Source: Chrysomallon squamiferum (taxonomy: Eukaryota; Mollusca; Gastropoda; Neomphalida; Peltospiridae). Taken from it: DNA of 64,000 bases. The stretch spans positions 11,810,050 through 11,874,049 of the forward strand of contig CM022677.1 in NCBI GenBank assembly GCA_012295275.1, read 5' to 3'. Under the pieces are notes generated by a model. That model ran no database searches and was not told where the DNA came from. It was given only the letters and a program-made list of their open reading frames with translations. Shown here in pieces: positions 24,098 through 38,281 of this stretch. The position numbers and the translations under genes were made by a program. The first letter of the stretch is position 1; each line of letters starts with the position of its first letter.

Positions 24098-25237
24098 CAA
24101 TAACATAGTAGGAGAAAACAAAAGTATATATAATCCAAAAATATATATTAAATTTATTTCTGTTGTTAGAACTATTTCTATTTTTATTATATTTTTTATG
24201 GCAGTACATTTTTCTTTACTTATAGGTTTTATCTGTTTGTTTTACTAACGTTAATCTTTGCACAAGGATTTCACAACCAGGGCTAATGTTCACATAATGA
24301 ACATATAGCTTGGAACTTTGCATGAATTTATTACATAATGTGAGTTTCGCGTCTAAAATGACGTGTGTACAGCGTTTAAATTGTTTGTGGATGGTGATTT
24401 TAAAAAAGCCTTCAAAATAAATTAAAATACATTATCAAACGCACACACACATATTTAAGGTTTAGATGTGATGTGATTTCATATCATGAAATTTATTATT
24501 TTATTTATATATTTTTAAGTTTTGGGGGTTTTATTGTGTCATAGATTTTAAAACTTATATTTATATTTCAAGTATTGTTATTATCAGTGTTACTTTTTCT
24601 TTATCTATATTATTGTTCTCGTTGCTTTTTGTTGTTGGATGAGTTGTTAGGTACTGAAAAGTGATTTTCAGTTTAGGAAATACAAGGTTGACTAAAGTTA
24701 TAGCTAACTTTTTATCCTGATTTCAGAAACAAAATATTTAAAATTGTCAGTAATTGTTCCAAAGTTTTGAATTTTTTAATATTGCCATTTTGAAGAAAAC
24801 GTTTCATAGGCTCGTTTAATAATATGTCAACTGTGTCTTCCAAGCTCTGCTAACATTTATTTACATATAAAGTTGGCAAAATCATTCATTTGATATTTAT
24901 ATATATATATATATATATTTATCTTTGAAAATTCATAACTTTATTCTATTATAAATATAATTATTTTATTAGTATTTATAACCGATACACACTTGCAGAA
25001 ACATAATCAAAGATACTTCAGATATTGTCATTATTTTTGTAACATTCGTGAAATAAACATAACGATAAAGATACAAACATCAGTAGAAATAAGTTAAAAC
25101 AGTGGGACAGACCCAAAAAAAAAATGGGGCGCTTTAGAATACCTACGGACAGACAGACTGACAGGGAGAAATTATTTAGATAGATATATAGACAGATTTG
25201 CAATTCATAGCCGATTGTATGTTTGTAAGGTAATATT
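24098..25237. other. No gene seen; AT-rich, up to the gap
   Basis: Upstream of the RING gene, where its first exon and promoter should lie. A (TA)n tract lies at 24,898-24,918. No exon could be assigned. Confidence 0.5.
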
Positions 25238-25437
25238 NNNNNNNNNNNNNNNNNNNNNNNNNNNNNNNNNNNNNNNNNNNNNNNNNNNNNNNNNNNNNNN
25301 NNNNNNNNNNNNNNNNNNNNNNNNNNNNNNNNNNNNNNNNNNNNNNNNNNNNNNNNNNNNNNNNNNNNNNNNNNNNNNNNNNNNNNNNNNNNNNNNNNNN
25401 NNNNNNNNNNNNNNNNNNNNNNNNNNNNNNNNNNNNN
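25238..25437. other. Assembly gap, exactly 200 N
   Basis: A round-number gap, typical of a placeholder between scaffolded contigs rather than a measured distance. The right inverted arm starts at its first base after the gap. Confidence 0.99.
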
Positions 25438-25439
25438 TT

Positions 25440-27150
25440 GATATATCACTCAATCCATGGGCCTACAATGAGGATCTTATTTGTTAACAATGTGATAAAG
25501 TCTGAAAAGTAATTGCTTATACAATTGAAAACCTTTTCAGTCCATCATTCCCTCTTTTTATCCTTTTATTATTTTCCCAATTCTTCTTTAAACCAAAACT
25601 TTTCATCCATCCCTCCATCTAACACTCCATCCATTCTTACTTACCTGCATGTTTCTATCTATCTATCTGTCTATCTATATATTTGTTTTATTTCACCATC
25701 AATTTCTATTTGTCTATCTCTGTCTCGTTATTGGTCAACCTGTGTTTAGCTTAAACTCGCACCTGCTCTCACCTCTTTTTCTAACATAGAAACAGACTTT
25801 TAATGAAGAAATCATATGATTTTCTTCTTGTACTCATATATACATGTGCCCATTACCCTGTCTAGCTAACCATTTATTCATCACTATCCCTCTGTCTGTC
25901 TGTCTGTATCTATATTTATTTATATAAATTATGTCTCATTCTCGAAAAAACATGGCATACTTCTCTGAATCATAGTGAGTCAATACCTGTTCTACTCTCT
26001 ATAAATACACAAACACATATAACCACAATCTACATGTCAGTCTCTCGTCTAGCTATCTTAACTGCCATCTAACACCCATATAAACAAACTCTTATTCATA
26101 CATTCAGTTATATATAATTAATCCTCTAAATATAAATACAAATATCATGATTATGAATCTATGTATCTATTTATGTTTGTATAGTTTATTCTGTGTATGT
26201 GTCCATCCATCAATCTATAATTCACCCCTCTAACACACACATATATAAAACATAAATCTATTCACTCATGTATTTATTTATTTTATATTTTAATCTATTA
26301 TCTCTCTATCAATCATCTCTCCTTAAAACCACAAAAAGCACACTATCTTTGACAATATTTATATACCCATTCCTCCTCTAACATCAGTTTATCTATGTTA
26401 GCTGTATCTATCTATCTATATATGTACCCCCACTATTTACCACCTAACCCCATCAATCTCTCTCTGAAGGATGTCTATCTCTATATATCAATCTATCCTA
26501 CATTCTCAGTTATACATAGCCACAGTTTATCTTGCGCCTCACACAAACATATACTTTACACACACACACGTAATGTATACACACTCTATTTGTCCTTTTT
26601 TAAGTATTTAGGAAATACTCTTTCTATCTAGTTATCTCTATATAAATATTTTATTTAATCTATCTGTTTATGCCATATACATAAGCAACAGAGTCGGTCG
26701 TTCTACAGATGTGCAGGTATATACTCATGCCTCCTTGCATATATCTATCTTTCTAGTAATCTATCTACCTTTCTTCTGTCTATCAATTTACCTGTCTGTT
26801 ATCATCTACCATCTATCCACTCTTTTTTACACACTATCACACACACACACAAATGTAGTTACTTATCCTTTTATATACATATACATACTAATCATCTTCT
26901 AATACAAATAAATTATTATTCCTATACACGTGTGTGTATATGTATTTATGTATGTATGTATGTGTGTATATCTATATGGATAGATCCATCCCTCCAACCA
27001 GCATCAGTGAAAATTATTTATTTCATTTTAATTATTTTATTTCAATTATTTTATTTTATTTTTATTTATTTACTTATTTCTTAAATTTTGTTATTTATTT
27101 TTTCTTGGCTGACGATGACGTAATAAAAAGTGAAAAAAAAAATTAGTAAA
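25440..27150. other. Simple-repeat DNA without gene (mirror of 12.3-13.9 kb)
   Basis: TATC, TGTC and CA repeats with no exon seen. Long frames are Tyr/Ser/Ile low-complexity strings. Confidence 0.8.
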
Positions 27151-27560
27151 AATGGGTACGAGATGGTATATTACGTCAAGGACAGAAAAAAAAAAAAAAA
27201 TAATAAATAAATAAATAAAAAAAGAAATGTTACCACGTTTTCAGCAATTGCTACAGATATTAGCCATCTATGTATAAAAGGCATTGGTTATATGACATAC
27301 TTCTCCAAATTACTTTTAATGATCCATGTAGAATTATTGCATTATAAAGGTCTACATGTTTAAAAGTGTGTAAATACTGATCGGCGTTTGATGCTGCCAT
27401 CTTGGATTTCGATCGGAAGTCTCCGTGAGGTCACGGAAGTTTTAAAATTTCCAAATATATTATTTTACGACTACTTTCTGAACTTTTAATGATTTACGCT
27501 GATAAAGATGGTTTTTCGTATTACAAAACAGTGATCTCAGGCGCCTTTCCTAACTACTTT
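27150..27560. repeat. Dispersed element B, copy 3 (mirror of copy 1)
   Basis: The core is gctgccatcttggatttcga then cggaagtctccgtgaggtca. The YY1-like and ETS-like sites are intact in this copy. Confidence 0.7.
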
Positions 27561-28286
27561 TTCAACTAAAATAAATTAAATAAATAAATAAATTAAATTA
27601 AAAAAATTAAATGAAAAACATTAAACGAAATAGCAATTTTACAATAATTCATCAAATAATAATATCACGTTAAATAAACCAAAAAAACAGAAAACTAGTT
27701 TGTTAAAACACAAAGAAAACGCAGAGAATGTTAATAAGCTGGTTCTGTCTGCTACAAAACATTATACAGAATTGGTTATTTTCATCTAAAAACAACAAAT
27801 CTAATTTACCGTGACCTTGCATATGCGAGGAGTAATCTATTTCAGAAATTCGTGGTCTAAGAGAAATAACTCTATTTAACACGCACCTTGGTAAATATAC
27901 AAAAAAGACTGAGTGTTGGGTAAAATTTAAAAAAAAAAAAAAAAAAAAATTCAAGTCGCATGAATATAGATCATTCACTGAATTTACTAAATTCACTAAA
28001 ATTATTTTATTTAAAACTAGTATAAGTTGGGGTAATTCTGGCCTCCGAGGTTTATTATGACTTGCAGTCGCTATACTGTATTTTGAAGTTTCAAAAGTGA
28101 GTTTTATTTTTTAGTCCTAAAGACATAAGGTTAGTGATAAATTATAACAGGTAAACATATAATCGGTTTTTAAGTTCAGCAGAAGAAACTTGATTAATAT
28201 GTGATAATTAGGCAAGAAATATGCTTTTTATTTTACTCCATCACTTGGGGCAATAAAATCAAAAGGATGAGGTATGCCGAGGCATT

Positions 28287-28610
28287 GTATTCTCGTGTGA
28301 TATTTGTCAAGGAGTTTAGTTTATTGAAGTTTTCAATTTGACTTGTATTATGATTAGGACTAATTATTTTAATTAGTATTATTGCAATTGGTGTTGTTTT
28401 TATCGTTAATATCGTTATGTCAGTATACAGTCATTATAAAGAAAGAAACAATTATCAACAAATAAACAGATAGAGAGATAAACACATACACATATAAATA
28501 CATACACACACATAGAAAAGAAATAGTTTGGTGTACGTGTTTGCCTTAGAGGATAGTTATATACGTAAGTTCATATCAATGAGACGTTGTTTATGTATAT
28601 AGTTAAATAA
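28287..28610. other. Arm-specific replacement block
   Basis: The two arms match up to the shared ggtatgccgaggcattg (about 28,285; left about 11,140). Here about 320 bases of AT-rich DNA then stand where the left arm has the Lys/Glu-rich frame. Matching resumes near 28,615. Confidence 0.7.
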
Positions 28611-28999
28611 TAGACAGACAGATACATTGATGGACATAGAGATAGATAGACATTTTACATTTAACTTGTAAGAAAATGTTTGTACATGCATTATTATATA
28701 ATATCACATTAACCTCGCTTTTCACAACTTTTCTTTTATTCGTCATTTTAATTATTCAGTTCAGTTTTGGGTTTTTCTATCTGTCTGTGTGTCTGTATGT
28801 GTGTCTCACTCTCAATCTATCTGTCTGTCTATCTGTCTATCCACCTACCTATCTACCTCTCAGATTACAGTGATAAGTGCAGGTGTCGCTGTAATTAAAA
28901 CTTCAGTAAAAGAAATGATAAACACTGCAGAAAACATTGATAATAAAGCAGCGATGATATTTTATCTCACTGGGAGAGGTTCTGTCTATGCCTAAAATA

Positions 29000-31400
29000 C
29001 TGAAGGATCTTAGATATTAATATTAATAAAAATGTATTTATTTGTCCCTGTAAACGGCAACTGAAATTTCCTTTGTATTGCAGTAATGAAAAAAAAAATG
29101 TTGTTGTTATTATGATGAACGCTGTTTACCACATATAATGGAATTGAACGACAATATTTACAGTTTATTTGTTTCAACCAGACCTGTTTATACTAATACA
29201 TTTAAATTCAGCGAAAGAACCGTACTATTTTACATTTATATATAGCTCTCTAGATTGTATCTAGTTGAATATTAATTTTCTAATTATCAATTTAATTTTT
29301 AGGGGAGATAATAGAATATCACTTTCTACAGTTAATTAAGAATTAATCTGTAATAGCGCAGTATATTTACAGAACTTGTGTTATAATAAACAAGATTCAT
29401 CTCGCGCATCCTCGCCTTTTCACTTTACTTTTAATAATAAACACGTGTATTAATGTTTCTCTGTATTCTAGACTTTTCTAGTATTTAAGAAAGATGCACT
29501 TGCAAATATCAATAACATGGTGAAGTTAATTCATCTTAATCTAGCCTCTCACCTCTCAGCTGCAATTCTACTATCTTAATAAAAAAATAAATGAGAATAA
29601 TACGCATTATTAAACGTTGATTCATTATTCAACTTGTTAGATACGTTATACCTGTTAATGAAAAATTAATCTTATTATTTATTTATTTATTTATTTATTT
29701 ATTATGCAAAATAAAATTATCTAATATTGTTAATTAAAAAACAATACCTCTATTTTTCAATACACTGTGTTTTCAATACATAATATTACCGCTACGCCTC
29801 TGTTAACAAACATAAAACATGTAACATAAATAGTGATGGCGGTTCTTATTTTCATAACGTCGTGTAAAATTACTCCTACTTAGCTTTTCAGTTAAACATG
29901 TTCTGTTAATAAAATGTCACATTAGTATGGAAGCGTTCTCGATATTCATATATAATTCTACTGTTGTTTATAAAAACACGCTAACCCGAAACCCCATTTT
30001 CTGAATGTACACAGAGTCTTCGTAGTAAAATCATGCAGTAAAAAAAAGATCGAATATTGTTTTTTCATGGGGTTTTTCTCTCTTCCTGACAGTAGTAGTA
30101 ATAGAATAAAAAATTTTTATAATTCCAAACAAAGCGTTGTATGTATTTTAGAAATATACTTTTTCTAAGCTGGAGAAAGATGAAGGTGATTTTCATTAAT
30201 TATACCACAGCTTGTGTTTCTTATTAGTTTTCTGGTAATTAATATTTAACAACTATATTTTAATAAATGTGGTCTGTGTTTTGTGAAGAAACGTTTGGGT
30301 GAAACTTGTGAAGACAAGTCGGGCTGTGCAGACGTGTAGCTGACTGTCTGGATAACACGTGTTTCAGTAAAAATTCTACTGTCCAGTTTTGTTCTTTCAA
30401 AATAAGTGTCGAGACATAATACAATTCGTATTTTGAGTATTTACTAAAACACGAAACTTTGACGTACAGTGAAGTTTTCTAGATATAATTTGTGACGCTG
30501 GACAGAGTTTACTTTTTTTAAACAAATAAGATTTCAGTTTTATATGAATAAACTGAGGTTCAACCAAAAATAAAATGTTATAGTATAAATAATCTATGCC
30601 TGAAATAATCATTAAGAAAGAGTAAGATTTACTTCACAGTAAAGACAATGTTTTAATAGGATGAATCAATTTCGTCTAGCTAACTAAAAACATCCTCATA
30701 TTTCATAAAACACTAGTTCAGGAGGCCAGGCATGTATTCTATGATGTAACTTAAAATTATAATATTAACTATCACGTTATTTTCACTCAGTATCAGTTTA
30801 TAATATAAACGTCGCTGGTTTTATGATTGCTCAATGCTGTTATAAAATGAAAAGGTCAGATCCAGATTAATGTGGTATTTGATTAACAACAGAACAGGTT
30901 ACACTAAAAAGCTCTGTGTGGTGCTGAAAACTGAGATTTTACTTTATAAGAATCATTTCATTTTGTTCAGGTAGATTTATTATGAGCGCTGTTTTCAGTT
31001 AATTTGAAATTGTACGAATATATTTTCTGTTATTAAAAGTATCAAAATTATTCTGTAAAAATCTTTAATATTCCTCTAGCTGTATCCAAGATTATACTGA
31101 TAATTTTATATATATATATATATTTATTTGTTATGAAGCAAAACAGAGGTAAACTTAATAAAATATCAATGTTAACAGTGGTGCTGTTACTAAGATAGAA
31201 CGTAATTTTCACTCAATTTATTCGTTTAAGCTGCACAGCTGCACTAAATAAAAACGTAAATTCTGTCAAGCAGTCTTAAGTATTTAAAGAAAAAAAAACT
31301 GTGCTCATCCAAACTAAACAAATAAATTAAATTATTAACCGGTAAAATTTTGGTTACTGTATTTAGAAACCTTTATTTGAAAACCTCCTTTGTATTTCTC
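29000..31400. repeat. Mirror of dispersed family A copy 2 and its flanks
   Basis: Reverse complement of about 8.1-10.5 kb, with all family A markers in reverse order. No gene was seen. Confidence 0.75.
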
Positions 31401-31406
31401 AAAAAA

Positions 31407-31519
<113 letters not shown>

Positions 31520-32699
31520 AGTGTGGTTTTCTCTTACTTATTAATGTGATAATTACAAGCATAATATCTAGGACTACAGAGATGCTATTCTCTTATTCTC
31601 TTATTTAGAGATTTTAAAAGAAAAGCTGTTTTACAGGAAATGTTGAGGTTAATATGTTATATATACTTATACAGATAATCAATCTATATAAAATACAAAT
31701 CGTCAATATCTCATTGATTAAGATTGCGTAACGCCGAATAGATAAAGAAAATAACACGTTATTTTTTAATCAGTCATATTTTTATTAATAAAAAATATAG
31801 CCACGTATTAAATTTCAAAATTCATGTTTTTAATACATACTAATAATAATAATCTGTTAACAAACATAAAACATGTAACATAAATAATGATGGCGGTTCT
31901 TATCTTCAAAAAAACCGAGAAAAATTACATTAACTTAACTTTTCAGTGAAACATGTTGTGTTAAAAAAATGTCACATTAAAATGGAAGCATTCTCGACAT
32001 TTTAAATTTCACATATTTATTTCTACTTTTTTTATAAAAACATTTATTCAAAATCCCAATTTATATTTCTGAATGTACACAGAGTTTTCACAGTAAAATC
32101 ACACAGTAATGTTTCTCATTTTTAGGAAACAAAATATAAATTTCTTCGTGGGGAAAATTTTCAACATTTTTTCTTCCCTGACAGAAGTTGTAATGAATAA
32201 TAATAATTAATGAAAAATAAATAAAACATTTGACGTACAGTTATTATAAGTTTTATAGACGTCAGAGGTGTACACTGGAAATATAAAATTTACATTTTTC
32301 TACAGTTCTATAAACAAATGAATTAATTAAAAAACAAAAACATATGCCTGGGAAATAGAGAATCATTTTTTTTTATTTCCTTTCTGACTTTTTTGATTTT
32401 TGGCTTGTTTCAGTAGTCTTTCTTAATTATTATTTTATTTAACATTTTAATTAGTATTTTTGTTGTTTCCAGTTCAGACTGATATTTTTAAAAGTTTCTG
32501 GTGAGATTTTATTGATAACCGAAGAAAAAAACATATAGATGTACTTGATAGTAAAGACAGTATTGTTATGTTTTAGTAGGATGAAACAAACGATCTATCT
32601 CGTCTAGCTAACTAAAAATATCCTCGTATCTCATAAAACACTAGTTCTGGAGGACAGGCATGTTTTCTATGATGTAACTTACAAAAGTATAATATTAAC

Positions 32700-33130
32700 T
32701 ATATATAAGATTTCTCCTAGTAGAATAAAATGTACGTGAAATTATCAGTATTTGTTATGATGCAAACAGAGGAAAATACAATAAAACATCACGTTATTTT
32801 CACTCAGTATCAGTTTATAATACAAACGTCGCTGGTTTTATATAACAAACGTGAATTATAATAATAATAATAATAGAAAATAAATAAAAATAACAGCTTA
32901 AAAAAAAAAAAAAATATTAACTAATAATAGAAAAAAATAAAATAATAACTAATAAAACAAAATAAATAGAAATAATAACTACTAAAAGGAAAAAAAAAAT
33001 TTTATTTCCTTTCTTTTGTTTTTCTTTTTTTTTGTTTCAGTTGTCTTTTAGATCGTTGTAGTGTTGTCCTCAACTGGTTGTTTGTTTGATATTCTGCCTG
33101 ACAAAAATAGAGCTATTTTTCATTCCTAAT
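32700..33130. repeat. Mirror of family A copy 1 edge and AT-rich flank
   Basis: Clean reverse-complement match to about 6.35-6.78 kb. This stretch is the source of fragments that reappear, in order, inside the abnormal region 33,370-33,850. Confidence 0.7.
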
Positions 33131-33369
33131 GCGCACTGCTATATTGAAAATTGTAGATTTTACTCACATACTCTCAAAAACCACACATAGATGTACATGA
33201 TACAAAGATATTAAGTGTTTGTAACTCGACACACCAAAACCTCAACTATATATTTCTTCTAGCGTCAACCAAAAAATTGTGATATCTTGTTTCAGTCGTT
33301 CAGTCTGTCAGTCATGTTTTCTACACGTAAATATACAAGAGTTTAATTTAACTTTATTAGTTGTTTGTT

Positions 33370-33583
33370 CAGTAGAATAAAATCTCTATAACTTTAATAG
33401 TCAGCCTTTTTTATGATGCAAAATAGAGTCAAACATAATAAAACTCTCTTATTTTCTCTCTCTCTCTCTTTCTAATCTAAACGTCGCTGGTTTTATATAT
33501 CTCTCGTCTCTCTCTAATAATATATAAATAAATACAAAAAAAATAAAATCTCTCTCTATTAACTCTCTCTAGAAACTCTCTAA

Positions 33584-33620
<37 letters not shown>

Positions 33621-33850
33621 TTCTCTCTCAAAAAAAATCTCACTATCATCTTCTTTTTCTTCCCATTTCTCTCTCTCTTTTAGCTCTCTCTCTTGTCTCT
33701 CAACTGGTCTCTCTCTCTCTATTCTCTCTCTCTCTCAATATATATATATATATATCATCATCTCTCTGTCTCTATTTTTCTCTCTCTCTCTCACTCTCTC
33801 TCTCTCATATCTCTCATTTCTCTCTCTACATTCTCTTTATATCCCATTCT
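33370..33850. other. Patchwork region interleaving two sequences
   Basis: Short pieces of the 32,700-33,130 sequence (tatgatgca, aacgtcgctggttttata, caactggt) occur again in the same order, alternating with runs of tctctc. The left-arm mirror (5.7-6.1 kb) is instead an ordinary GA microsatellite. The pattern looks like two sequences averaged into one consensus. Confidence 0.7.
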
Positions 33851-34033
33851 CTCTCTCTATCTCTGTCGAAAATTATGTAACAAACCAAAATAAAAAATTA
33901 CGAAGCCAAGATAAGTCAGTCTAAATGTCACTCTTGTTTTGACACTTTTGTTTTGATCATGCAATTCTAGAATTGTTGTGTTTTTTGTTTGTTTATTTCG
34001 TTGCGTGTCCTGCTGGCTCGTTTCAAAGAATGG

Positions 34034-34167
<134 letters not shown>

Positions 34168-34776
34168 TATTAGCCCGTTCAGTCGAGGGTCATCAGTGCA
34201 AACAGAAACATACACACACACACACATATATATATATTTAATGGTAGTGCCATGCTATTATTATTATTGTTTGTAGTATAGTATCAGCAGCAACAGCAAT
34301 AGTTGTAGCAGTAGTTTTCTATGTAAACTCCACGATAGACGGAATTAACCGACCAGTTCCGAACGAGAAAACGATGTTAGTAATGGACAAACGTCACTGC
34401 GAGCAGCCACACTCACTGTGTTGTAGTTTTCCACGCTTGATAGAAATATCATTTGTTGAAATATATCTGTAGCTGATATGTTATACATCGTCGATAATAT
34501 CTGAATATTGAATCTGATTTAGTCTGTAATTTGTTGAAGTATGTAAGTTTACGAAGCAAGGAAATCGTAAATGTTTTATTCAGTGGAGATGAACTATAAA
34601 TAAATACGTCGTATAATACAAATGTTGTCATTCATATATATTTATAGCATCAATTTTTTTATTTTTTTATTTTTTTTTTTTTTTTTGAGATTTTCATTAA
34701 CAAAGAAGAACGAAAACAAATAAAATGATGTAGACTAATACTGTACTTAATCTGCGTTGTCAACATAACGATCTCC

Positions 34777-34859
<83 letters not shown>

Positions 34860-34877
34860 TAATAATAATAATAATAA
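34777..34877. repeat. (TAA)n microsatellite
   Basis: About 100 bases of triplets, mirror of 4,693-4,784. Confidence 0.95.
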
Positions 34878-35660
34878 CAACAACAACATTGAGAATAATT
34901 AATTTTCAGATGTTGACCTCGGATTTCCAGATATTCTCACCCACTTAGAGATAATAGCCACAGTTTACTTTGATCAGTCTGATTTCAGATTTACAACTAT
35001 TCTCCAAAATAATGGTTATACTACTTCAATACATACATACATACATACATACATACATACACACATACATACATACTTACATACATAAATACATGCATAC
35101 ACAAATACACACATACATACAAATATATATTTATACAGACCTACGTAAACCACTAGTTACTCACTACATAAAATCACGTGTCTAAGGAATAAAGAAAAAA
35201 AATGGGGTTTCAAACTTTAATATCAGTTAATTCCTGATAGAGCAATGTTAACATTTACAACATGGTAACTCTGGCAACCTGATCAGATTCACAAAACAAA
35301 TCATAATAAAAATTCTATATTTGCAAAAACTAAGCAAATCAAACCAATATAAAACAACTGATGGTTAGATAAAACAAAAATATTCAACAAACATCTAATC
35401 AAAAACATAATACATGTATTAATATACAGTTCATTACAATGAAATCTGAGAATAAGTCAATTACATGCATTTAGATATTAATATCAACTGTTAAAGTTCA
35501 TTCACTCATAAATGATTTCAGTTCCATTCAATCCGAAACTGTTAAAAGATTATTTTAACACAAAGGTTCTGTTGTATTTTGTAAAAAAACATGAAGCTCT
35601 AGCTAACACCAGATTAATAGGTCTGATCTGAGGTTTATCTATTTCTGGCACTTGGTCAAC

Positions 35661-35757
35661 TCATATCATACTTAGGAGTAATTTCTCTTCGTGTTTCCCG
35701 CCTTTTCTAAGCCAGATGGAATGAACAGAAGTGGCGTCGTCTTGTATTTGGCTCCCA
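35661..35757 (-). pseudogene. Truncated TNF THD duplicate (mirror)
   Basis: The same truncated THD fragment as at 3,856-3,950, with one residue changed (IQDD for TQDD). The rest of the domain is absent. Confidence 0.8.
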
Positions 35758-35790
35758 GTTACGAAGCCACAGAAAAGTAAGAACAGTGAC

Positions 35791-35852
<62 letters not shown>

Positions 35853-35909
35853 CACTTCGTACATATAGAACAAAAGGCAAAGATAATATGAGTTCATTTC
35901 TATTTTTAG

Positions 35910-36055
35910 CTAACAACTGCAAAGTGACGGTGTGTGAGAATGACGTCTCCAGATCGTGTCATTCCTGCAGCAGACAAGTTATGGATTACGCTCTCACGTG
36001 CGCCATGCAGGAAGAGCTGTATCATCTTCGAGGTCTTGCTACTACTGATATATAA
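35910..36055 (+). other. Candidate cysteine-containing terminal exon, right arm only
   Basis: The good acceptor ttctatttttag is followed by 47 codons to TAA at 36,053: NCKVTVCENDVSRSCHSCSR, then QVMDYALTCAMQEELYHLRG. Five cysteines and an amphipathic C-terminal half look protein-like. The left arm keeps the acceptor and the first ten or so codons (around 3,690-3,722) and then breaks, so the exon is complete in one arm only. The upstream exon was not found and the family was not recognised. Confidence 0.35.
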
Positions 36056-36273
36056 CACTATTTTACTGTCCAAGAAAGCCGTACTTTAATGTTTGATTCA
36101 GAGAGCTGGATCAAGAATAAGCAGTGCATATCTTTTTGTAACAACGTTTAATACATGTTTGGTTTTCTTTAGTTTTTTTAATTATTTTTATTATTTTTTT
36201 ACTTTCTGCATGTTCGTTCGTACTGATTTCATAAATCTGTAATCCCATTTATAATTCTTGTTTTTAAAAATTC

Positions 36274-36315
<42 letters not shown>

Positions 36316-36605
36316 TTACATTTATTTATTAATTTATTTATTTTCGTACTAAAGAGTTATGTATTAAATTTATTAATCATAAGTAATGCGTATTTTTCTT
36401 CTGTTATTATTATTATTATTATTATTTTTTTGTTTGGACCAGTTATATATCTGTATGTATGTATGTATGTACGTATGTACGTATGTATGTATGTGTATAT
36501 ATATATATATATATGGATAGATGGACAGATAGATAGATAGATAGATCATTTGCTAATATATTTTATTTATTTGTTAAATTCAATTAAATTTAGTTAATTA
36601 ATTAA
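35941..36605. other. About 665-bp block present only in the right arm
   Basis: The left arm joins gacggtgtgtg directly to attaattttatttatg (near 3,690). The right arm has about 665 bases between these points, including most of the candidate exon and TTA, TATG and GATA repeats. I saw no clear terminal repeats or target-site duplication, so a left-arm deletion is as likely as an insertion. Confidence 0.75.
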
Positions 36606-37108
36606 TTAATTTTATTTATGTATTTGTTTGTTTGTTTATTTATTTATTTATTTTTGCGTATTAGTAATCCTATTTGCTTGTTTACGTTTGGCAGTAAGTC
36701 TTGACCCATTTTTTTGCGCCAATTCATTGAAACTGCGAACTGTGATTGTTCCTTTGATGTTTTCTGACGACTCTAATAATAGAGTAATATGGCGATTTAC
36801 ACAGCAACGGGCACATGCGCAGTGGAATTGAAATACCTCTATTGGCTTTTTCAGTTCATTGAATCTGCGAACTGTGATTATTCCTCTGCTTTTTCCTTGC
36901 GACTGTTTCCTGACTACGAGAAAGTCGTATAAAGCAAATAATTATTATTACTTTTTTTGTTGTTCTTCTGCTGGGGATTTCCTGTGCTACTAATAATAGA
37001 ATAAAATGGCGGATCATTGTCGATTTAGTAGGACACCGGGAAACTTCAACGTGGGAATGATATCAAATGAAAACAGATAATTAAAAAATCATAATACATT
37101 AATAAACA

Positions 37109-37139
<31 letters not shown>

Positions 37140-38281
37140 CTGCATTTCTTCGAAAACAATAATAAGAAATCAGTCGGGGTTTACCCACCCAGCTAAAAAT
37201 AGATTAATGAGATTTGCTGTGGTTCAAGTGTCAAATGTTTGATATCTTATCAGTCTCTCTCATATACATATGTTGTTTTTGGTACATATGTATATATGTA
37301 TCTATGTTTGTGTGTGTGTGTGTGTGTGTGTATGTGTTATCATCTGTGATGTTTTATCAACAGTTTACATGCTGTTTTCATATGGCAAGCAGTTAAGAAT
37401 CTATAAACATCAACAATGCTACCGGTCCACTATCATCTGATCTAATACTAGCTATTTACAAACAGTTTTAAACCACAAACTTCCCCTCACTACATAAGTG
37501 AACATATGGCGGACATTAAATATGTTTATCCCTGAAGGTAAAATAGCTACGTCAGTAAGTATTTGAATATACAAGTATATCAAATAACATACTGCTTAGC
37601 AGGACGTTCACGTCACAAACAGTTGATAACGTCACCACTGTGTTATCTCTGCTTGCAATTACTCATAGTGTTGACCTCAGATACCCCGATATTGTATCTA
37701 CAGTTTACTTTTATCAGTCTGATCTCAGATTAACAACTATTCTCCAAAATAATGGTTATACTACTTCAATATATACATAAATACATACATACGTACATCA
37801 CACACACACGCACCCATACATACATGCATGCATACACAAATACATACCCACACATACATACATACACACAAATATATATATATAGACGAAAGTAATCCAC
37901 TTGTTACTACATAAACTCACGTGTCTAAGGAATAAAGAAACAAAACGAGGTTTCAAATTAAAGGGTTTTAATATTATTAGTTAATTTCTTAAATAGCAAT
38001 GTTAACATTAACATATCAGTTCCATCCAAACCCAATGTGTTAAAAGTAATCTTTAACAAAAACAACTTCAGCTTGCGTTCTGTTGTATTTTGAAGAAGAA
38101 CATGAACCTCCAGATAACACAAGTTTAACAAGTATAATTTGATGTGTATCTATTTCTGGTACTTAGACAACTGGCACTAATAATCTATCTGTAATCATTT
38201 GTATCATTTATTTAAAAATAGAACTAATTACATTGTTATTACTACTAAATCACGACATCTCTACTTGTTAGTTATAGAAAA

